NCBI RefSeq assembly: GCF_029407905.1
Contig: NC_073642.1
Coordinates: 5,890,001 to 5,954,000 of the forward strand
Length of the DNA: 64,000 nt
Reading direction: 5' to 3'
DNA from: Bubalus kerabau
Lineage: Eukaryota > Chordata > Mammalia > Artiodactyla > Bovidae
Positions 49,052 to 60,712 of this stretch are shown piece by piece. The notes beneath the pieces are model-generated. The model saw only the letters and a program-made list of their open reading frames with translations. It searched no databases and was not told where the DNA came from. Position numbers and translations under genes: made by a program. How positions within the stretch are numbered: position 1 is the first letter of the stretch; each line of letters starts with the position of its first letter.

Positions 49052-50599
49052 TTTATTCCTAGTTTTTTTAAAGGAATTTCCATTGTGTTTTCCACAGTGG
49101 CTGCATCAGTTTATATTCCCATGGGCAGTGCAAAGGATTTCCCTTTTCTCCTCACTTTCTCCAGCACTTGTTGTTTGTGGGTTCTTTGATGATGGCCATT
49201 TTGACCAATGTGAGATGATATCTCATTGTAGTTTTGAGTTGCATTTCTCTCATAATGAGCAATGTTGACCGTCTTTTCATGTGTTCATTAGGCATCTGTA
49301 TGTCTTCCTTGGAGAAATATCTGTTTAGGTCTAATGCTCATTTTTTGATTGAGTTGTTTGTTTTGGACATTAATCCTTTGTCAGTTGTTTAATTTTCTAT
49401 TATTTCCTCCCATTCTGAGAGCTTTCTTTTCACCTTGGTTATAGTCTCTTTTGCTATGCAAAAGCTTTTAAGTTTAATTAGGTCCCACTCATTTATATTT
49501 GTATTTATTTCCATTATTCAAGGAGATGGGTCATAGAGGATCTTGCTTTGATTTATGTCATCAAGTGTTCTGTCTATGTTTTCCTCTAAGAGTTTTACAG
49601 TTTCTGGTCTTATATTTCAGTCTTTAATCCATTTTGAGTTTATCTTTGTATATCGTGTTAGGAAGTGTCCTAACTTCATTCTTTTACACATAGTTGTAGT
49701 TCTCCCATCACCATTACTGAAGATACTATCTTTGCCCTATTGTATATTCTTGCCTCCTTTGTCAAAGATAAGTTGACTGTACATATGTGGGTTTATCTCT
49801 GGGCTTTCTAACTTGTTCCATTGGTTTATATTTCTGATTTTGTGCCACTTCTGTAGTATAGTCTGAACACAAGAAAGTTGATTCCTACTCTAGCTCCATT
49901 CTTCTTTCTCTAGATTGTTTTGGCTATTCAGAGTCTTTTGTGTTTCCATACAAATTGTGAAATGTATTGCTTTAGTTCTGTGGGAAAATGCCTTTGATAA
50001 TTTGATAGGGATTACATTGAGTCTGTAGATTGCATTTGGTAGCATAGCCATTTTCACAATATTGATTCTTCACACCCAGGAGCATGGAATATCTCTCCAT
50101 ACGTTTATGTCATCTTTGGTTTATTTCATCACTGTCTTGTAGTTTTCTGTATACAACTCTTTTGTGTCCATAGGTTTATTCCTAAGTATTTTATTGTTTT
50201 TGTTTAAATGTAAGTGGGATTGATTTCTAAATTTCCCTTTTGATGTTTCCTTGTTAGTGTATAGGAATATAAGTTATTTCTGTGCATTTATTTTGTATCC
50301 TGCAAATATATGAAATTCACTGCTTAGGTCTAATAATTTTCTGATAGTATTATTAGGGTTTTTCATATACAGTATTACGTCATCTGCAAATAGTGAAAGC
50401 TTTACTTCCTCCTTTCCAATCTGGATTCCTTTTATATCTTTGTCTTTTCTGATTTCTGTAGCTAAAACTTCCAAGACTGTATTGAATAACAGAAGCAAGA
50501 GTGGGTACCCTTGTCTTGTTCCTGTTCTTAGAGGAAATGCTTTCAGATTTTCACCATTGAGAATAATGTGAGCTGTCGGTTACTTGTATATAGCCATTC

Positions 50600-51605
50600 T
50601 TTTCTCAGAAAAAAAATGCAGCTGTTTGACCAAGGAGGTTGTGGCTATGACTAGCAAGAAAGAAATCCAATTGTTTTTCCAGGCAACTTTCTGGCTGTCA
50701 TGCTTTTGCATTCATATGGCAAAAACACTGCAATTTGCCAAAAGGATCAAATTTCCAGCTTCACTTCAAGCTGTTTTATCTGCCTTTTCCAAGAAGTTGA
50801 AGAACACACACAGAGCACGCTGCACGTTTTTATGGGAAAACTAGTTTGGGGAGAGTGCTCTGGGAGTACTGAGTACCCTGTGATTAGGTTACCCTGACTA
50901 GGTGACAATGTACTGCATGCTGAGCTCCTAGGCAAGTAGGTAACACCAGGCAGTCTCTCTCAGGAAATGCAGTTATTTGACCAAATATGTTGCAGAAAAA
51001 GCATAAAGAAATCTAATGGTGTTTCAGGCAGCTTTGTGCTGCCATCCCTTCACGTTCTGAGTGCACACACAGTTCAAGTAGCAAAAAAAAAAAAACAAAA
51101 AAAAAACAAACAAAAAAAAAACAAAACAAAACAAAAAAAACCTCTCCAGGTTCACACATAGGAGTTTCCCCTGTCCTTTCCAAGCATTTGAATAACACCC
51201 CTAGTGCACACTGAAGATGTACCAGAAATGTACCAGAAAACTTATTTCATGGGAGTGCTCTGGTGGTACCGAGTCCATGATGGTTGGTTTTTCCTGAATA
51301 GGTGGAACTGTGCTGTGAGCTGAGATCCTAGGCAAGTAGGTTCCACCAGCCAGTTTCTCTCAGAAAATGAGATGGTTTGACCAAAGATGTTGCAGCAATG
51401 ACTAGCAGAAAAGAAATTCAATGCTTTTTCAGGCAGCTTTCAGGCTGCCCTCCATCAGCGTTCCAAGTGAGAATACACTGCAATTCATGATTTTCATGCA
51501 ATTTGGACTTTCCAGGCTCACACCTAGCAGGTTTCCCTGCCCTTTGCAGGCAGTTGTATAACACACACTTAGAAGCACACTGCAACCTTTCACGAGAGAA
51601 CTTGT
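50600..51605. repeat. Tandem repeat family A, about 350-bp unit, 2.7 copies
   Basis: The landmark (T)CTCAG...AAATG...TTTGACCAA recurs with its Gly-position base at 50628, 50979 and 51379. These are periods of 351 bp and 400 bp; the second unit carries an A-rich (AAAAC)n block at 51081-51140. Other landmarks recur in order: CAGGCA(A/G)CTTT, TTCCAGG or CTCCAGG, CTGAGCTCCTAGGCAAGTAG / CTGAGATCCTAGGCAAGTAG. The third unit is cut at about 51605. Not coding; I cannot name the family. Confidence 0.8.
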
Positions 51606-54600
51606 TTGGAAATATGATCCTTATGCCAAAAGCAATATTTTTCCCATGTGAATGCTAATTAGTTGCAACCCCTAAGATGCCTGAAAAACACTCTGATTGC
51701 TTTGTTCTATTCACTGCAGCGTATCTATTGTAGGTCAAGTGAATTTTTAGAAACATCTCAGGGTGCTCACAGCTCTTTGCTACTAGCTCTCCTAGAGAAC
51801 ATTTAGGCCCAACACTAACTAACTACTATCTCAGTTATGTATTCACTGCGTGTGAAACATTTTCTGCACGTTTTCTTCATGGATGTGTTCTGTGTTTCCC
51901 AGGTGTGTGTTTTTCCTGGTATAAAGAACCAGAGAGATCACGTTTGTCACTTTGGAAATTGGACTTTGAGAAATATTTTTCCTCTAAAAAAGCTAGATTA
52001 GCTGCGATCTCTAAGCTGTCTGAAAAACACTTTGGTTGCTTGTGTTCAATTCACTGTATCAATAACTTTTCATGGACAAGTGAGTTTTTAAGTAGAAACT
52101 CCTTGCTAGTAGCCCTCTGAAAGAACACTTAGGTCTAACTCAGTCCTATATCAGATATGCACACATCTCATGTAGAATATTCCATGTATACAGTTTTCTT
52201 CATGGAAGGGTTCAGTGTGTCTTAGGTTTGTGTTTTTACTTGTTGGAATTTGCAAGGAAAGATACTCTTTGTCTCCTTGGCAATTGGGGCCAATTGGTAA
52301 AAGCAGTATCTTCCCATCTGGTATACAGTTGTGGCCTCTAAGTTGCCTGAGAAACACACTGGCTGCCTTTGTTCCATTCACTACAGCAATTTCTGTCTGT
52401 GGACAAGTGAGTTTTCAGAATAAACAGTGTATTTGCAATGCCTTGCTAGTAACTCCCTTAGAGAAACACCTATGCCTTATTAGGCACTAGCTCAGTACGC
52501 ATTTGCCATATGCAAAACCCTTAGTGAACACGAGTTTTTTCATGGAAGGAGTCACTGTGTGTCAGGTGACTTGGAAACGTCAGGGAAAGATGCTGCCCTC
52601 TGAAAGATAGGGAATTGTGGCCCCTGTGCTGCCTGAAATACTCTCTGGCTGTTTGTGTCTTATTCACTGCAGTGATGTCTCTCATTGAACAAGTGAATTT
52701 TTAGAAAAAAAAAAAAAAAACTGGATGCTTGCGATTCTTTGCATGTAGATCTCTCAGAGAACACCTAGACCTTACTAGGTGCATCAGGTGTGCATTCAAG
52801 TAATGCTTCCAGGTATGTATTCACAAAAGGATACTGTGTATCCTTTCAAATACTTCATAATTGAAACCTGCTGTCAAAAGCAGTATTCTTCCATTGTGAA
52901 AGCTAGAAATTTGTGGCCTCTAAGTTGCCTGCAAAACACTTTGGTTGCTTGTGTTCATTCATTGCAGCAATGTCTCTGTTTCAGCAAGTGAGTTTTTAGA
53001 AGGAAATATGGGCTTCTCTGGTGGCTCAGATGGTAAAGCATCTGCCTACAATGCAAGAGACCTGAGTTCGGTCCCTGGGTTGGGAAGATCCCCTGGAGAA
53101 GGAAATGGCAACCCAGTTCAGTATTCTTGCCTGGAAAATTCCATGGACAGAGCAACCTGGTAGGCTACAATCCATGGGGTTGCAAAGAATCGGACATGAC
53201 TGAGTGACTTCACTTCACTTCCATGGTGTTTGTAGTTCCTTGCTTGGAGCCCTCACATAGAACAACTAGGCCTACCAAGGTAATAACCTATGTATTCATC
53301 ACACACAGATCATTCAGCACACTCAAGATTTTTAAAGGAAAGGTTCAGTGTGTCTTGGGTGATTGGTTTCACTGGTTTGAAACTGCAAGGAAAGATTCTG
53401 TTTTTTACCTTTTAAACTGGAGCCTGCTGCTACAAGGAATATTTCCTTCTGTGAAATCTATGTAGTTGCAGCATCAAAGCAACTCTGGTTGCTTGTGTTA
53501 TATTCACTACAACAGTGTCTCATTAAACAAGTGAGTCTTTAGAAGGGTGTTTGCAATTCCTTGCTGGTAGTTCTCTAAGAGAATACCTAGGCACAGAAGA
53601 TACTAACTCTGGTGTGCATTCACCACATGCAAAACACTCTGTGTATACAAGTTTCTTCATGAAAGTATTCAATGTGTCTCACATATATATTTTTGCTAGT
53701 CAGAAACTGCAGGAAAGATGCTGTTTGTCACCTGGGAAATTGGGGCCTACTGGCATAGCGGTATTTTACTCTGGTGAAAGCTAGGTAGTTGCAGGCTCAA
53801 AGCTGCAGAAAAACACTTGGGCTGCTTGTGTTCTATTCAGCGGCATGATCTCTCGTTGGACAAGTGAATTTTTAGAAATAAACGAGATTCTTACAATTCC
53901 TCGCAATTAGCTCTGTAAGAGAACACCTTGGCCTACTGGGTACTAACCCTGGTTTGCATTCACCACATGCAGAACACTGTGCACACACAAGTTTATTCAT
54001 GGAATGGATCAGTGTTTCTCAGGTGTGTGTTCTTGCTTCTCAGAAACTGCTTTTCGCCCTTGAACTTATGCATTTTGGGCTTCAAAGCTGTCTGAAAAAC
54101 ACTCTGGTTTATTGTGTTATATTTTCTTCAGCTATGTTTTCAGACAAGTAATTTTTTAGTTTAGAAAGAAACTGAGTTCTTGCAACTCTGTGTTAAGAAG
54201 CTCTCTGAAAGAACAGCTAAGCCTAACAAGTAATAACAGATATGCATTCACCAGATGCAGAACACTCAGCACATACAAGATTCTTCCTTAAAGATCAGTG
54301 TGGATAAGGCAAGTGTTTAGCTGATTGAAAGCTGCAGAGCATGTGCTGTTTGTCACCTTAAAAACTGGGGCCTGGTGGCAAAAGCAGTATTTTCTTCCTG
54401 TGAAAGCTAGGTATGTGAAGTTTCAAAGCTGCTTGAAAAACCCTGTTTGCATGTTTTCTATTCACTGCAGAAATATCATTCTATGACAAGTGAGAAAGAA
54501 ACATTGCCAGCAACTCTTTGCTAATACCTTTCTAAGAGAACTCTTAGTCTTAACCAGGTACTAATTATGTATATTCACTACACGAGGAACACTGCCTACA

Positions 54601-54645
54601 CAAGTTTCTTCATGGAATGATTCAGTGTGTCACTGGTGTGTGTTT
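51606..54645. repeat. Tandem repeat family B, 285-342-bp unit, about nine copies
   Basis: The landmark (A)CAAGTGA(G/A)TTTTTAGAA recurs with its first C at 51736, 52077, 52404, 52690, 52985, 53528, 53861, 54145 and 54487. Spacings are 341, 327, 286, 295, 543 (330 without the SINE), 333, 284 and 342. Within each unit, in order, come TGCTAGTAGCTCTC, GAACACCTAGGCCT, CATTCACCACATGC, TTTCTTCATGGAA, GCAAAAGCAGTATT, CTGAAAAACACTCTGGTTGC and TTCACTGCAGCA. The shorter units lack parts of this series. Units are diverged from one another, so the array is old. No conserved reading frame. Confidence 0.88.
53011..53222 (+). mobile_element. Bov-tA SINE inside tandem repeat B
   Basis: Starts GGGCTTCTCTGGTGGCTCAG and ends GACTGAGTGACTTCACTTC. 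Repeat-B sequence continues on both sides. The duplication was not resolved. Confidence 0.88.
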
Positions 54646-54719
54646 ATTTTATATCCTATAACTTTACTACTTTCATTGATTAGCTCTTATAGCCTTTGGT
54701 GGTGGTGTAGGGTTTTCTA

Positions 54720-57638
54720 AAGCTAAAGACAAATGAGAAAAGGAAAGATATACCCATCTGAATGCAGAGTTCCAAAGAGGAGCAAGGAGAGATAAGAAAG
54801 CCTTCCTCAGTGATCAATGCAAAGAAATAGGAGAAAACAATAGAATGGGGAAGACTAGAGATCTCTTCAAGAAAATTAGAGATACCAAGGGAATATTTCA
54901 TGCAAAAAGTTGCACAACAAAGGTCAGAAACACTATGGACCTAAAGGAAGCAGAGACATTAAGAAGAGGTGGCAAGAATACACAAAAAATCTATACAAAA
55001 AAGATCTTCATGACCCAGACAACCATGATGGTGTGATCACTCACCTAGAGCCAGACATCCTGGAATGTGGAGTCAAGTGGGCCTTAGAAAGCATCACTAC
55101 AAACAAAGCTAGTGGAGGTGATGGAATTCCAGTGGAGCTATTTCAAATCCTAGAAGATGATGCTGTGAAAGTGTTGCACTCAATATGCCAGCAAATTTTG
55201 AAAACTCAGCAGTGGCCACAAGACTGGAAAAGGTCAGTTTTCATTCCAATCCCAAAGAAAGGCAATGGCAAGGAATGCTCAAACTACCGCACAATTGCAC
55301 TCACCTCATACACTAGCAAAGTAATGCTCAAAATTCTCCAAGTGAGGCTTCAACAGTATATGAACCAAGAACTTCCAGATGTTCAAGCTGGATTTAGAAA
55401 AGGAAGAGGAACTAGAGATTAAATTGCCAACATCCGATGGATCACAGAAAAAGGAAGAGAGGTCCAGAGGAACATCTACTTCTGCTTTACTAACTATGCC
55501 AATTCCTTCACCTGTGTGGATCATAGCAAACTGTGGAAAATTCTTAAAGAGATGGGAATACCAAACTGCCTTACCTAACTTCCTCCTGGGGAAAATGTAT
55601 GCAGGTAAAGAAGCAAAGTTAGAACTGGACTTGGAACAATGGACTGATTCCAAATTGGAAAGGCATAACTCAAAGCTGTATATTGTCACCCTGCCTATTT
55701 AACTTATATGCAGAGTACATCCTGCCAAATGCCAGGCTGGATGAAGCACAGCTGGAAGCAAGATTTCTGGGAGAAATACCGATAACCTCATATATGCAGA
55801 TGACACCACCTTTATGGAAGAAAGGAAAGAGGAACTAAAGAGCCTCTTGATGAAAGTGAAAAAGGAGAGTGAAAAAGCTGGCTTAATACTCAAAATTCAG
55901 AAAACTAACATCATGGCATCTGGTCCCATCACTTCATTGCAAATAGAAGGGGAAACAGTGGAAACAGTGTCAGGCTTTATTTTTCTGGGCTCCAAAATCA
56001 CTGCAGATGGTGACTGCAGCCATGAAATTAAAAGATGCTTACTCCTTGGAAGAAAAGCTATGACCAACCTAGATAGCATATTAAAAAGCAGAGACATTAC
56101 TTTGCTGACAAAGGCCCGTCTAGTCAAGGTTATGGTTTTTCCAGTAGCCATTTATGGATGTGAGAGTTGAACCATAAATAAGACTGAGCATTGAAGAACT
56201 GATCCTTTTGAACTGTGGTGTTGCAGAAGACTCGTGAGCGTCCCTTGGACTGCAAGAAGATCAAACCAGTCAATCCTAAATGTAATCAGATCAGATCAGA
56301 TCAGTCGCTCAGTCGTGTCCGACTCTCTGTGACCCCATGAATTGCAGTACGCCAGGCCTCCCTGTCCATCACCAACTCCCGGAGTTCACTTAGACTCACG
56401 TCCATCGAGTCAGTGATGCCATCCAGCCATCTTATCCTCTGTCATCCCCTTCTCCTCCTGCCTCCAATCCCTCCCAGCATCAGAGTCTTTTCCAATGAGT
56501 CAACTTTTCCCATGAGGTGGCCAAAGTACTGGAGTTTCAGCTTTAGCATCATTCCTTCCAAAGAAATCCCAAGGCTGATCTCCTTCAGAATGGACTGGTT
56601 GGATCTCCTTGCAGTCCAAGGGACTCTCAAGAGTCTTCTCCAACACCACACTTCAAAAGCATCAATTCTTCGGCACTCGCCTTCTTCACAGTCCAACTCT
56701 CACATGCATACATGACCACAGGAAAAACCATAGCCTTGACTAGACGAACCTTTGTTGGCAAAGGAATGTCTCTGCTTTTGAATATGCTATCTAGGTTGGT
56801 CATAACTTTCCTTCCAAGGAGTAAGCGTCTTTTAATTTCATGGCTGCAGTCACCATCTGTAGTGATTTTGGAGCCCCCAAAAATAAAGTCTGACACTGTT
56901 TCCACTGTTTCCCCATCTATTTCCCATGAAATGATGGGACCAGATGCCATGATCTTCGTTTTCTGAATGTTGAGCTTTAAGCCAACTTTTTCACTCTCCA
57001 CTTTCACTTTCATCAAGAGGCTTTTGAGTTCCTCTTCACTTTCTGCCATAAGGGTGGTGTCATCTGCATATCTGAGGTTCTTGATATTTCTCCAGGCAAT
57101 CTTGATTCCAGTTTGTGTTTCTTCCAGTCCAGCGTTTCTCATGATGTACTCTGCATATAAGTTAAATAAACAGGGTGACAATATACAGCCTTGACGAACT
57201 CCTTTTCCTATTTGGAACCAGTCTGTTGTTCCATGTCCAGTTCTAACTGTTGCTTCTTGACCTGCATACAAATTTCTCAAGAGGCAGATCAGGTGGTCTT
57301 GTATTCCCATCTCTTTCAGAATTTTCTACAGTTTCTTGTGATCCACACAGTCCTGAATATTCATTGGAAGGACTGATGCTGAAGCTGAAGCTCCAATACT
57401 TTGGCCACCTGATGCAAAGAACTGACTCATTGAAAAAGACCCTGAAGCTGGGAAAGATTGAAGACAGGAGGAGAAGGGGATGACAGAGGATGAGATGGTT
57501 GGATGGCATCACTGACTTGATGGACATGAGCTTGAGCAAGCTCCAGTAGTTGGTGATGAACAGGGAAGCCTGGCATGCTGCAGTCCATGGGGTCGCAAAA
57601 GTCGGACATGACTGAGCAACTGAACTGAACTGAAGCTA
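54720..57638 (+). mobile_element. BovB fragment (plus) split by an inverted BovB
   Basis: It starts before the RT fingers (PHLNAEFQRGARRDKKAFLS-like, with a 170-codon frame 54910-55422) and runs through a degraded motif A (FTNYANSFTCVDH) to 56280. The C-terminal region and tail resume at 57352-57632. The 6-bp AAGCTA at 54720-54725 and 57633-57638 matches a target duplication in the host L1. Confidence 0.88.
56281..57351 (-). mobile_element. BovB (minus) nested in BovB (plus)
   Basis: Reverse-orientation copy with the (GATCA)n tail at 56284-56303. A 227-codon frame (57310-56627) carries intact YADDTT and CFPVVMY-type blocks. It interrupts the host BovB between ...CCTAAATGTAATCAG and CCTGAATATTCATTGG. 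Confidence 0.9.
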
Positions 57639-58384
57639 TAGTATTATGTTATCTGCAAACAATGAATATTTTATTTATTCTCCAATCTGAATTCCTTTTA
57701 TTTCCTTTTCTTCTCTGAATCCCATAGCTAGGACTTCCAGAACTGTGTTGAATAATAGTTATGAGAGTGGGCACTATTGTCTTGTTTCTGATCTTACAGG
57801 AAATACTTTCAGCTTTTCACCATTGAGAATAATGTTTGCTGTTAGTTTGTCATATATGGCCTTTATTATGTTGAGGTAGGTTCTGTTGATGCCGATCTTC
57901 TGGAAAATTTTTATCATGAATGAGGTTTGAATTCTGTCAAAAGTTTTATCTACATCTATTGAGATGATCATGTTTTTCTCTTTCAATTTGCTAACATGAT
58001 ATATCAAATTGATGTGCATATATTGAAGAATCCTTAAATCAGTGGGATAAACCCCACTTGATGATGTATATAATTCTTTTAATGTGTTGTTGGATTCTGT
58101 TTGCTAGAACTTTGTTGAGGAATTTTGCCTCTACACTCATCAGTGACATTAACTTAAAATTTTCTTTTTGTGATATCTTTGTCTAGTTTTGGTATCAGGG
58201 TGATGGAGGCATCAAAGAGAGAGTTTGAGTGTTTTCCTCCCTCTCTAAATTTTAAGAATAGTTTGAGCAGGATAGTGCTAACTCTTCTTGAACTTTTGAT
58301 AATCTCCCGTGAAGACATATGGTCCTGGGCTTTTGTTTGTTGGAAGATTTTTGATCACATTTTCAATTTCCGCATTTGTGATTC

Positions 58385-58808
58385 AGTCCAGTTTAGTTCA
58401 GTTGCTCAGTCATGTCTTACTCTTTGCAACCCCATGAACTGCAGCATGCCAGGCCTCCCTGTCCATCTCCCTGTCCAACTCCCAGAGTTTACCCAAAGTC
58501 ATGTCCATTGAGTCGCTGATGCCATCCAACCATCTCATCCTCTGTCATCTTCTTCTCCTCCTGCCCTCAATCTTTTCCAGAATCAGGGTCTTTTCAAATG
58601 AGCAACTCTTTGCATAAAGTAGCCAAAGTATTGGAGTTTCAGCTTCAACACTAGTCTTTCCAATGAACACCCAGGACAGATCTCCTTTAAGATGGACTGG
58701 CTGGATCTCCTTGTAGTCCAAGGGACTCTGAAGGGTCTTCTCCAACACCACAATTCAAAAACATCAATTCTTCAGCCCTGAGCTTTCTTTATAGTCCAAC
58801 TCTCACAG
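58385..58808 (-). mobile_element. BovB 3' end fragment (minus) in L1
   Basis: Antisense BovB tail and C-terminal region (TTCAGTTGCTCAGTCATGTC to TATAGTCCAACTCTCACAG), between L1 pieces that are contiguous in other copies. Confidence 0.87.
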
Positions 58809-59021
58809 TTTGTTCATATTTTCTACTTCTTCTTCAGTCTTAGAAAGTTGTACTTTACAGAGAATTTATCCATTTTTCCCCCAGGTTGTCTATTTTATTG
58901 TCATATAATTGCTCATAGTAATCTCTTATGATAATTTGCATTTCTGCATTGTCCTTCTTTTTTGTTTCTAATTTTGTTGATTTGTCCCTTCTCCTTTCTT
59001 TTGATGAGTCTGGGTAATGGT

Positions 59022-59300
59022 ACTGCTGCTACTGCTAAGTCACTTCAGTCGTGTCCGACTCTGTGCGACCCCATAAACAGCAGCCCACTAGGCTCCCCCA
59101 TCCCTGGGATTCTCCAGGCAACAACACTAGAGTGGGTTGCCATTTCCTTCTCCAGTGCATGAAAGTGAAAAGTGAAAGTGAAGTTGCCCAGTCATGTCCA
59201 ACTCCTAGCGACCCCATGGACTGCAGCCTACCAGTAGTTCCTCCATCCATGGGATTTTCCAAGCAAGAGTACCAGAGTGGGGTGCCATTGCCTTCTCCAG
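59022..59300 (-). mobile_element. Bov-A2 SINE (minus) in L1
   Basis: A CTGCTGCTACTGCTAAGTCA start and the antisense dimer. L1 reads GGGTAATGGTA before it and GGTATGTCAATTTT after it, so GGTA is the likely short duplication. Confidence 0.88.
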
Positions 59301-59490
59301 GTATGTCAATTTTATTTTCTCAAAGAACCAATTTTTAGTTTTATTGATCTTTGCTATTGTTTCCCTCATTTCTTTTTCATTTATTTCTGTCCTGATCTAT
59401 ATGATTTCTTTCCTTCTACTAATGTTTAGGTTTTCTTGTTTTTCTAGTTGCTTTAAGTGTAATGTTGGTTAGGTTTGTAATGTTGATTAC

Positions 59491-59507
59491 ATTATATATA
59501 CATATAA

Positions 59508-59547
<40 letters not shown>
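59491..59547. repeat. (TA)n microsatellite
   Basis: Interrupted TA repeat, pure from about 59516 to 59546. Confidence 0.93.
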
Positions 59548-59549
<2 letters not shown>

Positions 59550-59552
59550 GTA

Positions 59553-59793
59553 TTAAGAAGAATATGGAACTTCCCTGGTAGCCCAGATGGTAAAGAATCC
59601 CTCTGCAATGCAAGAGATGCAGGTGACCCAGGTTCCATTCCTGGGTTGGGAAGATCTCTGGAGAATGGACTGGCTACCCATTCCAGTATTCTTGCCTGGA
59701 AAATTCCATGGACAGAGGAACCTGATGGGCTCCAGGGTCACAAAGAGTCAGACATGACTGAGCAACTAACACTTTTTACTTTAAGAGGAATAT
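59553..59793 (+). mobile_element. Bov-tA SINE with 13-bp duplication
   Basis: Head GAACTTCCCTGGTAGCCCAG, tail GAGCAACTAACACTTTTTAC. Flanks TTAAGAAGAATAT (59553-59565) and TTAAGAGGAATAT (59781-59793) differ at one base. Confidence 0.9.
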
Positions 59794-60712
59794 TATCCTA
59801 TGGTGTCAGTTGTTCTCACCACACAGTAAGCTCAAGTCAATCTGCCTACCCAGAAACCCCTCTAATATTTCTAGAAATATTTCTGGGCCTGCTGTGGGCA
59901 CTGTAGGGTCTACTCCTACTCAGATCTGACCTTACTCCAGCTTTTCCTTGCTTCTAAAGTCCACAATTGCCCCAAAGTCCAGTGTCAAGTTAATTGCAGG
60001 GATTTAATCCACTGCACCTGCCGTTGCGGGAATGAATTCCTTTCCTCTTCTTTGGTCACACAGCCCCTGGCACTCCGGTTTGGTTTTGGCCCCACCTCTG
60101 CTTGTATACCACCCTTTGGCATCTGATACCTGCCCAGACAAGAAGATGATGATCTCTTGCTTCCCTGGCAGGCTGAGATTTTCCCCTGAACTCCTCAGAT
60201 GTATAGGATTAGGCATATTAGAGTATCTTCACAGCAGTCAACCCCAGTCATCTCCCTGGGAAACCTGAGACTTGGCACCCAGCCTTCTTCCTGTTGCTGT
60301 GGCAGGCATGCAAACAAGTGTTTCCAGCTGGGAAGTGCTGGTCAGCAAACATCTCTGTGGTGAATTCTGTTTTGCCTTAATATCTGCTGCTGTATTTCCC
60401 CTCTGAGGTTCCAGAACTTCCCCCATCCCTGCCTATGAGGAGGTTTCCAAGTGTGTGGAAACTTTTCCTCCTTCATAGCTCCCTCCCTAAGGTGCACTTT
60501 CTTGTCCCAATTCCTTTGTCTCCTTTTTTTCTTATATCTTTTGCCCTGCTTAATTCTGTGGAGATTAGCTTGCCTTTTTGGAAGTCTGAGCTCTTCTGCC
60601 AGTGTTCAGAAGGTGTTCTTAGGAGTTGTTCCACATGCAGGTGTGTTTTTGATGTATGTGTGGGGAGGAAGGTAATCTCCATGTCTTACTCCACCATCTT
60701 TAAAGTCTCCCC

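Larger units (their letters stand above)
45795..50590 (-). mobile_element. L1 (minus), 3' half, carrying three nested insertions
   Basis: L1 pieces occur at 45795-46320, 46605-46738, 47923-47966 and 49044-50590, in the same order as at 5390-7660. They are interrupted by a Bov-A2 and two BovB copies. The RT piece at 50498-50274 keeps LFADDVILYM. Upstream (right) of 50590 the element is truncated at the tandem-repeat region. Confidence 0.88.
54646..60712 (-). mobile_element. L1 (minus) with large internal deletion and nested insertions
   Basis: L1 pieces at 54646-54719 and 57639-58384 adjoin in L1 coordinates, and the series continues at 58809-59021 and 59301-59552. 59794-60712 then reads as 5' UTR, ending in antisense CTCCACCATCTTTAAAGTC. 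ORF2 5' sequence and ORF1 are missing, so an internal deletion is inferred. The catalytic LFADD is changed to FADN (complement of 57642-57659). Confidence 0.8.

Noticed and set aside
50600..54645. CRISPR-like array
   Set aside because: Units are about 350 bp and diverged, with no short identical repeats or unique spacers, and the host is a mammal.
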